Assembly: GCA_017883485.1 (NCBI GenBank)
Contig: JADGNM010000186.1
Location: forward strand, 1-5,698
Length of the DNA stretch: 5,698 bases
Origin: Methanosarcina sp.
GTDB lineage: Archaea; Halobacteriota; Methanosarcinia; Methanosarcinales; Methanosarcinaceae
Reading direction: 5' to 3'
Shown here one piece after another: positions 1 through 5,698 of this stretch. The number at the start of each line of letters is the position of its first letter. The stretch's first letter is position 1. The notes under the pieces were generated by a model. The model saw nothing but the letters and a program-made list of their open reading frames with translations, did no database searches and was not told the origin of the DNA. The translations under genes were made by a program, and so were the position numbers.

Positions 1-446
1 CATTACCAAGTAAAGCATCATCATTGACCTCATACGCCAAATATTATGTTTGCAGTGAAATCGATGACAGCTATTGGAGTAACTGTCTAATATGACATAC
101 TCATGGTACGTACCTGTTGCATAAGCAAGATAAATTCCTGAACCCTCTTTAAGGTTCTGACTAGTTATTTTGTAGGTAGCTTTGCCGCTAACAGTTGCAC
201 CAGTTGCAAGATCTTTTGTGCTTATTGTGAATGTACCAATTTTGTTGTCCGTAACAGAAATAGGACCAGAGATTTGACATTGCCTGAATTGGTTACCTTG
301 TATGTGTATGTTATAATCTGTCCTGCGTGGTCATAAGTTGTCGGCGATGCTGACTTCACAAATGAAAGACCTGGAGAATAGGCACTTGCAGAGCCAACCA
401 TAAGTAATAATAACACCAGAACTCCAACAAAAGGTACTACCTTCAT
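1..446 (-). pseudogene. Frameshifted secreted DUF11-like surface protein (5' part, runs off left edge)
   Basis: The ATG at 446 opens a 74-codon frame. Residues 1-22 form a textbook signal peptide: a Lys at position 3, a Val/Leu-rich core, and a cut site after SASA. Residues 23-58 (containing [20 protein letters not shown] and KVTNSGNV) match the start of a DUF11-like repeat, a beta-sandwich module of archaeal and bacterial surface proteins. The frame then turns to nonsense and stops at about 222. In another minus frame, from about 270 leftwards, the domain resumes as [17 protein letters not shown], then DLATGATVSGKATYKIT. A single lost base near 272-276 (an Asn-Ile pair reduced to five bases) explains the switch. 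Close to the edge sense seems to move frame again: TVTPIAVIDFTANI in one frame at about 50-90, and YLAYEVNDDALLGN in another at 1-43. That suggests more than one lesion. The product would have been exported and surface-exposed; its exact role is unknown. A sequencing error could explain the first frameshift alone. Confidence 0.72.
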
Positions 447-484
447 TTATCCGAACCCTTTTTCAGAAACTAATATACTATTGT

Positions 485-494
485 TTATATATAA
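485..494 (-). promoter_or_regulatory. Archaeal TATA box for the DUF11-like gene
   Basis: The perfect palindrome TTATATATAA lies about 40-48 bases upstream of the ATG at 446. Archaeal TATA boxes sit about 26 bases before the transcription start, so this would place the start near 460-465 with a leader of under 20 bases. An AAAGGG stretch about 10 bases before the ATG could be a weak ribosome binding site. The box is symmetrical, so the direction is assigned from the gene's position. A working-looking promoter with a broken gene fits recent inactivation. Confidence 0.5.
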
Positions 495-740
495 GTATAA
501 ACAGATAAAGCTATTTATTTAAATATATTTCACACTGTAGATGTCAAAAAAAATAAATAATCACAATCAATGGTTTCGGGTATTAAATTCGGTCCTGGAA
601 AATATTGAGATTGTTATACTATAAAAATGAGTGGATAAAATCTTATAGAATCTGGATGAGTTTTCTTGTTTACTTAAACTGAAATTTATCAAGCTTTTGA
701 GTCAATGATAAATATGTTTAGTTTTATTTTTCATCGTTGG

Positions 741-761
741 TAGCGCTATATAATAGCGTTA
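741..761. repeat. Inverted repeat / strong hairpin, 9-bp arms
   Basis: The arms TAGCGCTAT (741-749) and ATAGCGTTA (753-761) pair along their full length around the three-base loop ATA; one of the nine pairs would be G-U in RNA. The arms are GC-richer than the surrounding DNA, so the structure stands out. No T-run follows on either strand, so it is not a standard intrinsic terminator. It could be an RNA element, a protein binding site, or a scar of a mobile element. Confidence 0.5.
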
Positions 762-985
762 GCCTTTCTGAAGTACAGCCAAAAAATCTAAAAACTAAGA
801 GACGAAAGCTGAGACTGAAAGGGAATCAGATAAAAGGCAACTGGAACGGAATCGTGATAAAAGGAAAGAACTACTAAACCATTTTCATCCCTTAGGAATG
901 ACAAAAATATAATTTCAAGTATTTCAAGTACTAATATGGTCTTGATGATTATTAGATGAAATGGAATTATAGAGCCATTCTGGAA

Positions 986-994
986 GTAAAAAAC
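986..994 (-). terminator. uvrB: Possible oligo-T terminator after uvrB
   Basis: On the minus strand a six-T run (GAGTTTTTTAC) lies about 37-42 bases past the uvrB stop. Archaeal RNA polymerase often terminates at short T-runs without a stem-loop, so this is a plausible end for the uvr transcript. Similar runs occur by chance in this AT-rich DNA, so support is weak. Confidence 0.3.
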
Positions 995-1029
995 TCGATG
1001 TTATTTTTTAATCATTCCTTATTCTATAT

Positions 1030-3063
1030 TCAGGCTGCCTTAACCTCTTTCTCCAGCTTCTTTATCAGCTCCCTGACCTGAATTGCACGCTCGAAATCCA
1101 GCCTTTCGGCAGCTTCCCGCATTTCGGCATCCAGTTCGATGATAACATTGGGTATATCGGTTTTTGGAATATGTTTGACATCGGTTATGTCCACCACTTT
1201 TTCCCGGATGGGTTTGCGGATGGTTTCGGGCACTATGCCGTGTTCTTTGTTGTAGGCAATCTGCATGTTGCGGCGGCGCTCGGTTTCATTAACTGCTTTT
1301 TTGATGGAATCAGTTATTTTATCTGCATAGAGGACAACTTTCGAACTGGCATTCCTCGCTGCACGGCCTATGATCTGGATGAGGCTTTTTGAGTCTCTGA
1401 GGAAGCCTTCTTTATCTGCATCAAGGATGCCGATGAAACCGACTTCAGGAATATCAAGCCCTTCCCTGAGCAGGTTGATACCTACAAGGACATCGAATTT
1501 GCCAAGCCGGAGTTCCCGGATGATCTCCGTCCGTTCTATCGTCTTGATATCGGAATGCAGGTAGCGGGCTTTGATTTCGCTTCGGGCGAGGAATTCGGTC
1601 AGTTCCTCAGCAAGTTTCTTGGTCAAAGTGGTTACAAGAGCACGGTCTCCTCTTTTCACTATCTTCCGGATCTCCTGCATGACGTCCCTCACCTGGCCTT
1701 CAAGGGGACGAACTTCAACTTCGGGATCGACGAGGCCTGTCGGGCGGATAATCTGTTCCACAATTTGAGCAGAATGTTCCCTTTCGTAGTCCGCAGGGGT
1801 TGCGGAGACACATATTACATTTTTCATGTACCTCTCGAATTCATCAAACTTCAGTGGCCTGTTGTCATAGGCACTGGGGAGCCTGAAGCCGTAGTCCACA
1901 AGGCTCCTTTTCCGTGATCGGTCTCCGTTATACATTCCATGAAGCTGAGGGATTGTCTGGTGACTTTCGTCGATGACAAGGAGGAAATCTTCAGGGAAAT
2001 AGTCAATAAGGCAGAAAGGTTTCTCTCCGGACTGGCGACGGTCAAAGTGCCTGGAGTAGTTTTCGATACCCTTACAGCTGCCTGTTTCCTCAATCATTTC
2101 CATGTCATAAAGAGTACGCTGCTTAAGCCTGTGCGACTCAAGCAATCCAAGCTCAGGCAGGCGTTCTTCAAGTTCTTCGAGGATGGTCTGAATTGCACTC
2201 TTCTGCTCCTCTTCAGGAATCACATAGTGCCTGGCAGGATAGATAAAGAAATAGTCCATCTCTTCCGTTCTCTGTCCTGTCTGCTTTTCCACTTCGGAAA
2301 TCCTGTCTACCTCGTCTCCGAAGAGTTCAACCCGGATGATATTATCAAAGTAACCGGGAATAATATCAATAGTATCTCCTTTTACTCTGAACCTCCCGGG
2401 CATGAGTTCAAGGTCATTGCGCTCATACTGGATTTCAATGAGCCTTTGCAGGATTTCTTTTCTTTGAACCTTGTCTCCAACCTTTAATTCAAACCCCATT
2501 TTCTGGAAGTTTTCCGGATTGCCAAGTCCGTAAATACAGGATACGGACGCTACAACGATAACGTCCTGGCGAGACATCAAAGAAGCTGTGGCTGCAAGAC
2601 GCATCTGCTCGATTTTCGGGTTAATCTGGGCATCTTTTTCAATGTACTGGTCTTTGGCAGGAAGATAGGATTCCGGCTGGTAGTAATCATAATATGAGAC
2701 AAAATACTCCACCCTGTTCTCAGGGAAGAAATCTCTGAACTCATTATAGAGTTGGGCAGCAAGGGTCTTGTTATGAGCGATAACAAGGGTAGGCTTCCTG
2801 ACCTGGTTAATGACATTTGCAACAGTATAGGTTTTTCCGGACCCTGTTACCCCAAGTAAGGTCTGAGACTGCTCCCCTTTCTTCAGCCCGGCAACAAGTT
2901 TTTCGATTGCCTGCGGCTGGGAACCTCTGGGTTCGAAGTCAGAGACCAGCTTGAACTGCGGGCTGTCCCAGTATCGAGCATCGTATATTACGCCGGGTGC
3001 TTTGTTTTCTACTCCTGATGTTTTTTCTGGTGACGGCTCAGATATCTGACTTGAAGATTTCAT
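1030..3063 (-). CDS. uvrB: UvrB, damage-verifying helicase subunit of the UvrABC excinuclease
   Basis: UvrB receives damaged DNA from UvrA in the cytoplasm, inserts a hairpin between the strands to verify the lesion, and recruits UvrC for the two cuts. The 677-residue protein is complete and of normal family length. Visible in order: Walker A GVTGSGKT at 71-78; the damage-probing beta-hairpin around SYYDYYQPE at 123-131; the Walker B region LLVIDESH at 361-368; SATPADYE at 419-426; the helicase C-terminal domain with HSD at 503-505 and motif VI QIIGRAARN at 563-571; and a C-terminal UVR motif at about 640-674, which in bacteria contacts UvrA and UvrC. The first ~32 residues precede the FKL where E. 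coli UvrB begins and are a polar, Ser/Glu/Lys-rich extension. No later in-frame ATG precedes Walker A, and AAGGTC about 6 bases upstream could serve as a ribosome site, so the ATG at 3063 is kept. It ends in TGA. It is the last gene of the uvrA-uvrC-uvrB run, 125 bases after uvrC. Confidence 0.98.
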   Translation of the reverse strand: MKSSSQISEPSPEKTSGVENKAPGVIYDARYWDSPQFKLVSDFEPRGSQPQAIEKLVAGLKKGEQSQTLLGVTGSGKTYTVANVINQVRKPTLVIAHNKTLAAQLYNEFRDFFPENRVEYFVSYYDYYQPESYLPAKDQYIEKDAQINPKIEQMRLAATASLMSRQDVIVVASVSCIYGLGNPENFQKMGFELKVGDKVQRKEILQRLIEIQYERNDLELMPGRFRVKGDTIDIIPGYFDNIIRVELFGDEVDRISEVEKQTGQRTEEMDYFFIYPARHYVIPEEEQKSAIQTILEELEERLPELGLLESHRLKQRTLYDMEMIEETGSCKGIENYSRHFDRRQSGEKPFCLIDYFPEDFLLVIDESHQTIPQLHGMYNGDRSRKRSLVDYGFRLPSAYDNRPLKFDEFERYMKNVICVSATPADYEREHSAQIVEQIIRPTGLVDPEVEVRPLEGQVRDVMQEIRKIVKRGDRALVTTLTKKLAEELTEFLARSEIKARYLHSDIKTIERTEIIRELRLGKFDVLVGINLLREGLDIPEVGFIGILDADKEGFLRDSKSLIQIIGRAARNASSKVVLYADKITDSIKKAVNETERRRNMQIAYNKEHGIVPETIRKPIREKVVDITDVKHIPKTDIPNVIIELDAEMREAAERLDFERAIQVRELIKKLEKEVKAA

Positions 3064-3099
3064 AGAATCGACCTTATATTTTGGGAAGTTAAATTGGGG

Positions 3100-3107
3100 A
3101 TATATTC
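3100..3107 (-). promoter_or_regulatory. uvrB: Possible internal TATA box upstream of uvrB
   Basis: AATATATC on the minus strand sits about 37-44 bases before the uvrB ATG, a workable distance for an archaeal promoter with a leader of roughly 10-15 bases. It would let uvrB be transcribed apart from uvrA and uvrC. Such AT-rich octamers are common here, so this is only a candidate. Confidence 0.25.
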
Positions 3108-3120
3108 CGTTTTAAACCGG

Positions 3121-3169
3121 AGACATATTTCATTTGAAACCAAGATATGTTTCATGAGAGATATCTCAT
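3121..3169 (-). repeat. Three spaced copies of an ATGARAYATRTCT-like motif between uvrC and uvrB
   Basis: On the minus strand the copies read ATGAGATATCT (3169-3159), ATGAAACATATCT (3155-3143) and ATGAAATATGTCT (3133-3121). The two longer copies are 22 bases apart, about two helical turns; the third is 16 bases from its neighbour and lacks two bases. The first copy overlaps a small hairpin (ATGAGA, loop GATA, TCTCAT, 3154-3169) that contains the palindrome GAGATATCTC. The layout resembles repeated sites for a DNA-binding regulator ahead of uvrB, but no regulator is identified. Confidence 0.4.
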
Positions 3170-3188
3170 CTAACTCAGGAACGGCAAA

Positions 3189-4739
3189 TCATGAAATCAG
3201 AGACTTCTGCCGGAGCAAGCGGTTATAGTTAATTGCAAACCTGTGAGCTTCGTCTCGGATTTCCTGGACAAAGAGAGAGGCTTTATCATCCCTTTTGATA
3301 GGAAGAGGAGACTTAAGCCCGGGCACATAGATTTCTTCCTCACGTTTGGCAATAGATATGATCGGAATCCTGAGTTTTAACTTTCGGATTTCCTGGAAGG
3401 CCGAAGACAGCTGCCCTTTTCCCCCATCTATAATAATTAAGTCAGGCATGTCATGTTTGTCTTCAAGCAGGCGAGTGTAGCGTCTGCGCACAACTTCGGC
3501 TATGGAAGCAAAGTCATCAATTCCTTCCACACCCTCTATTTTGAAGCGGCGGTAGTTGTGCTTATCTGGCCTGCCTCCCCGGAATTGCACCATGGAGCCG
3601 ACCATAGCAGTGCCTGAGAGATGGGAGATGTCAAAACATTCGATAACACTGGGGGGCTTTGGAAGGGAAAGTTTATTCTGCAGGGCTTCAAGTTTTTTCC
3701 GGTCTCCGAAAAATCCGATCTCAACATTTTTCAGGGCAAGGTCGAGAAGTTCTTTTTTATCTCCCTGCTTCGGAACCGTAACTTTAACCTTCGTTCCCTT
3801 CACATGGGACAGGAAATCTGTAAAGGACTCTTCGAGAGGCTCAGGCAAGATAAGTTCCTCAGGAGGATCATTTTCGGAATAATACTGGACCAGGAATTCT
3901 TCAAGGAAATTTTCCCCGTATGTAAAGACATAGTCCTGCTTGTCTTCAAGCGTGCCCTTGTAGACCTTAAAAAGCATGAGATAAACCGCATCATCCCTGA
4001 CTATATAGTTCAGGATATCCTCATTATGTTTTTTCTGCCTCTCCATGTTCTGCTTTTCCTGGAGGTTTTCGAGAGCTGCAATTTCGTCCCTGAGTGCCAT
4101 GGCTTGCTCGAACTGCTGCTTTGCAGCCTGCTCTCTCATTTCCGACTCCATGGAGTTGATAAGTTCTTTGATATTGCCTTTCAGGACAGAGTTTGCCTTC
4201 CTTACATTCTCTCCGTACTCTTCCGAGGAAATTTTCCCGATGCAGGGTCCGCTGCATGCTCCGAAATGATATCTAAGACAGGCACGTTTCGGCATCTGCT
4301 TGCAGGTCCTGAGCTGGAAAGTCTTTCTGACGACCTCAAAAATATAGTCTCTTTCCCTTGCGGAAACAAAAGGCCCGAAAAAGTTCCCGCTATCTATCCT
4401 CTTCCTTGCAAGCCTGATCCTGGGGAATTTTTCTTCAGTTAAATGAATACAGGCATACCTCTTTGAATCCTTGAGTGCGATATTGTACCTCGGCCAGTGT
4501 TTCTTAATCAGAGTATTTTCCAGGAGGAAGGCTTCTACTTCGGTGTTTGTGACAATAAAATCAAGGCTTCTTAAAACCTGTACAAGGCTCTCCGTTTTCG
4601 GGTCATGATCTCTTTTCTGGAAATAGCTGCTCACCCTTTTTTTAAGGTCCTTTGCCTTACCCACATACAGCACAGTCCCATCTTCATTCTTAAAAAGATA
4701 ACAGCCAGGCAGATGAGGAAGGGACTCAAGGTCAATCAT
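3189..4739 (-). CDS. uvrC: UvrC, dual-incision nuclease of the UvrABC excinuclease (short form, no HhH domain)
   Basis: UvrC binds the UvrB-DNA complex and cuts the damaged strand first 3' and then 5' of the lesion. Visible in order: an N-terminal GIY-YIG nuclease (PGCYLF at 11-16, LYVGKAKDLKKR at 24-35, Glu74 and Asn86 as likely active-site residues), which makes the 3' cut; four cysteines at 146, 154, 162 and 166, matching the C-x7-C-x7-C-x3-C cluster reported to bind [4Fe-4S] in bacterial UvrC; a UVR motif at about 195-230 for UvrB contact; and the RNase H-like nuclease with ECFDISH (Asp370), IIIDGGKGQL (Asp438) and DEAHRFA (His499), the usual triad for the 5' cut. The protein has 516 residues against about 600 in bacteria: it stops about 17 residues after that His and lacks the helix-hairpin-helix domain. 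The ATG at 4739 puts the GIY-YIG domain at the right distance from the start. It lies between uvrA (80-base gap) and uvrB (125-base gap), and ends in TGA. Confidence 0.98.
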   Translation of the reverse strand: MIDLESLPHLPGCYLFKNEDGTVLYVGKAKDLKKRVSSYFQKRDHDPKTESLVQVLRSLDFIVTNTEVEAFLLENTLIKKHWPRYNIALKDSKRYACIHLTEEKFPRIRLARKRIDSGNFFGPFVSARERDYIFEVVRKTFQLRTCKQMPKRACLRYHFGACSGPCIGKISSEEYGENVRKANSVLKGNIKELINSMESEMREQAAKQQFEQAMALRDEIAALENLQEKQNMERQKKHNEDILNYIVRDDAVYLMLFKVYKGTLEDKQDYVFTYGENFLEEFLVQYYSENDPPEELILPEPLEESFTDFLSHVKGTKVKVTVPKQGDKKELLDLALKNVEIGFFGDRKKLEALQNKLSLPKPPSVIECFDISHLSGTAMVGSMVQFRGGRPDKHNYRRFKIEGVEGIDDFASIAEVVRRRYTRLLEDKHDMPDLIIIDGGKGQLSSAFQEIRKLKLRIPIISIAKREEEIYVPGLKSPLPIKRDDKASLFVQEIRDEAHRFAINYNRLLRQKSLIS

Positions 4740-4769
4740 TTTTAAACCCCATTAATTTGAAATGTAAGA

Positions 4770-4793
4770 TTTTCTTTCAGGTTTTCTTTCAGG
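4770..4793 (-). repeat. Perfect tandem 12-bp duplication in the uvrA-uvrC gap
   Basis: CCTGAAAGAAAA on the minus strand occurs twice, back to back, with a third, degenerate copy at 4794-4805. It lies in the untranslated gap, 31 bases before the uvrC start. It looks like replication slippage, like the 9-bp array inside the end of uvrA nearby. An effect on uvrC translation is possible but unshown. Confidence 0.7.
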
Positions 4794-4819
4794 ATTTCTT
4801 TTGGGTTTTCTGGAAATTT

Positions 4820-5698
4820 TCAAAGCATCTGTTCCTCAAGCACTTTGGCTGCCCTGTGTTTGAATTTATCAGGTCTTTTTTCAGAGTTTTTAGAGTTGTT
4901 AGAGTTTTTAAAGATTTCAGAGTTTTCAGAGATTTCAGAGCCTTCAAAGTCTTCAAAATCTTCAGAGTCCTCACTAGTATCATCTTCAGGCTCTTCGTAG
5001 TCGGCATCAAAAGCTTCTTCCTCTTCAAAAACTGCCTCAATAGCCTCTGCTCCCGATACTTCCAGATATGATGCTGCCTTTGAAAGCCTGGGAGCAAGAA
5101 AATGCGCAGTATGGCTTTCCTGAATCATGGATACTTCTTCGGGCGTTCCTGAAGTGACAATTTCTCCGCCTGCATTCCCGCCTTCAGGCCCAAGATCGAT
5201 GATATAATCTGCAGATTTAATTACGTCAAGGTTGTGCTCGATTACGACTACGGTGTTCCCTTTTGCAACCAGGCCGTTAAGAACAGAGATCAGTTTTTTA
5301 ACATCATGGAAATGCAGTCCCGTAGTGGGCTCATCAAGGAGATAAATAGTCCTTCCAGTACCCTTTTTGGAAAGCTCTTTCGTAAGCTTGATTCTCTGGG
5401 CTTCCCCTCCGGAAAGGGTTGTTGAACTCTGCCCGAGCTTAATATAGCCTAGCCCGACCCTGGTCAGGGTATCGAGCTTGCCTTTAATTGCAGGGATATT
5501 TTCGAAATGCTCTGCAGCTTCTTCTACTGTCATATCCAGGACTTCTGCAATGGATTTGCCCCTGTATTTTACGTCGAGGGTTTCCCGGTTGTAGCGAGTG
5601 CCTTTACATTCTTCGCACTCAATGTACACGTCTGGCAGGAAATTCATTTCAATCTTTATCAGCCCGTCTCCCTGGCAGGCTTCACAGCGTCCTCCCTT
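4820..5698 (-). CDS. uvrA: UvrA, C-terminal part (5' end outside window), with unusual acidic tail
   Basis: UvrA is the ABC-type ATPase dimer that scans DNA for damage and loads UvrB. The window holds its last 292 codons; the frame is open to the right edge, so the start is not visible. In fragment numbering: Cys5/Cys8 and Cys28/Cys31 form the second zinc module (CEACQGDG and [10 protein letters not shown]); the ABC signature [11 protein letters not shown] is at 95-105; Walker [11 protein letters not shown] at 120-129; and the switch His155 follows in [11 protein letters not shown]. The GTPEEV and [12 protein letters not shown] segments mark the place where bacterial UvrA normally ends. Here about 88 further residues follow: an acidic, Ser-rich low-complexity stretch, part of it a 9-bp tandem repeat, then a basic/helical end ([12 protein letters not shown]). 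The core is surely functional by sequence; the tail has no recognised domain and is probably disordered. Likely first gene of a uvrA-uvrC-uvrB operon, though what lies upstream cannot be seen. Confidence 0.97.
   Translation of the reverse strand, partial: KGGRCEACQGDGLIKIEMNFLPDVYIECEECKGTRYNRETLDVKYRGKSIAEVLDMTVEEAAEHFENIPAIKGKLDTLTRVGLGYIKLGQSSTTLSGGEAQRIKLTKELSKKGTGRTIYLLDEPTTGLHFHDVKKLISVLNGLVAKGNTVVVIEHNLDVIKSADYIIDLGPEGGNAGGEIVTSGTPEEVSMIQESHTAHFLAPRLSKAASYLEVSGAEAIEAVFEEEEAFDADYEEPEDDTSEDSEDFEDFEGSEISENSEIFKNSNNSKNSEKRPDKFKHRAAKVLEEQML
4880..4969 (-). repeat. uvrA: Ten tandem copies of a 9-bp unit inside the uvrA 3' end
   Basis: Read in the uvrA frame, the 90 bases divide into ten 9-base units close to RAY-TYT-GAA. 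They encode [30 protein letters not shown]. The unit is three codons, so gain or loss of copies keeps the frame. The middle codon is always TCT or TTT, and drift is greatest in copies seven to nine, where Glu turns to Lys or Asn. A further degenerate unit (TSE) precedes the first. The opposite strand gives a spurious Phe/Arg/Val-rich frame, which is not a gene. Confidence 0.85.

Larger units (their letters stand above)
447..1029. other. AT-rich intergenic region without a convincing gene
   Basis: About 580 bases separate the uvrB stop from the start of the DUF11-like gene. All six frames are short or broken. The region contains the TATA box at 485-494, a hairpin at 741-761, a purine-rich open stretch at 799-912 (plus) and an oligo-A/T run just past uvrB. 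A second TATA-like run (ACTATAAAAA, about 618-626, plus) has no gene behind it. No tRNA, rRNA or recognisable transposase remnant was seen. Confidence 0.6.

Noticed and set aside
447..1029. tRNA, rRNA or insertion sequence in the long gap
   Set aside because: No cloverleaf, conserved RNA motif, transposase fragment or paired terminal repeats could be found by eye.
1939..2487. A 182-codon plus-strand open frame
   Set aside because: It lies opposite the well-conserved middle of uvrB and shows no domain of its own.
3189..3191. Recoding of the uvrC stop (pyrrolysine-type readthrough)
   Set aside because: Methanosarcina decodes UAG as pyrrolysine, but this stop is TGA, as are the stops of uvrA and uvrB. 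There is no evidence for selenocysteine insertion here.
3621..4442. A 273-codon plus-strand open frame
   Set aside because: It lies wholly opposite uvrC, whose minus-strand product has all family motifs. The plus-strand translation is Phe/Leu/Cys-rich and matches nothing recognisable, as expected for a shadow frame.
4880..4969. CRISPR array
   Set aside because: The units are 9 bp, directly abutting, without spacers, and in frame with uvrA.
4757..5071. A plus-strand frame with repeated FRVF/FKVF-like units that looks like a repeat protein
   Set aside because: It is the complement of the 9-bp array in the uvrA tail; the periodicity belongs to the uvrA coding strand.

Overview
The window looks like a piece of a methanogenic archaeon's chromosome, most likely Methanosarcina or a close relative. 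The case rests on three things: a bacterial-type nucleotide excision repair operon, an AT-rich intergenic region with an archaeal TATA box, and a signal-peptide/DUF11-like surface protein fragment of the kind abundant in Methanosarcina. The genus assignment is an inference from family resemblance and was not tested by a search.

All recognised genes are on the minus strand. Reading from the right edge: the C-terminal part of uvrA (5698 down to 4820, its start lies outside the window), an 80-base gap, a complete uvrC (4739 to 3189), a 125-base gap, and a complete uvrB (3063 to 1030). The order A-C-B, common orientation and short gaps suggest one operon. In bacteria, UvrA finds the lesion and loads UvrB, UvrB verifies it, and UvrC binds UvrB and cuts the damaged strand on both sides. 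All three proteins keep the catalytic motifs visible here.

Downstream of uvrB is about 580 bases of AT-rich DNA without a convincing gene. It holds a possible oligo-T terminator, a strong 9-bp-arm hairpin, a short purine-rich open stretch of unknown meaning, and a TATA box. The TATA box serves a minus-strand gene starting at 446. That gene has a clean signal peptide and the start of a DUF11-like repeat domain, but the reading frame breaks after about 58 codons; the domain continues in another frame to the left edge. It is called a decaying pseudogene.

The most unusual points are: (1) an extra acidic tail of about 88 residues on UvrA, partly built from ten tandem copies of a 9-bp unit; (2) a UvrC that ends immediately after its nuclease domain, without the helix-hairpin-helix domain of bacterial UvrC, with the frame after its TGA staying open until it overlaps the uvrB start; (3) a repeated ATGARAYATRTCT-like motif in the uvrC-uvrB gap; (4) a tandem 12-bp repeat in the uvrA-uvrC gap. 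No clearly new defence or mobile system is visible.
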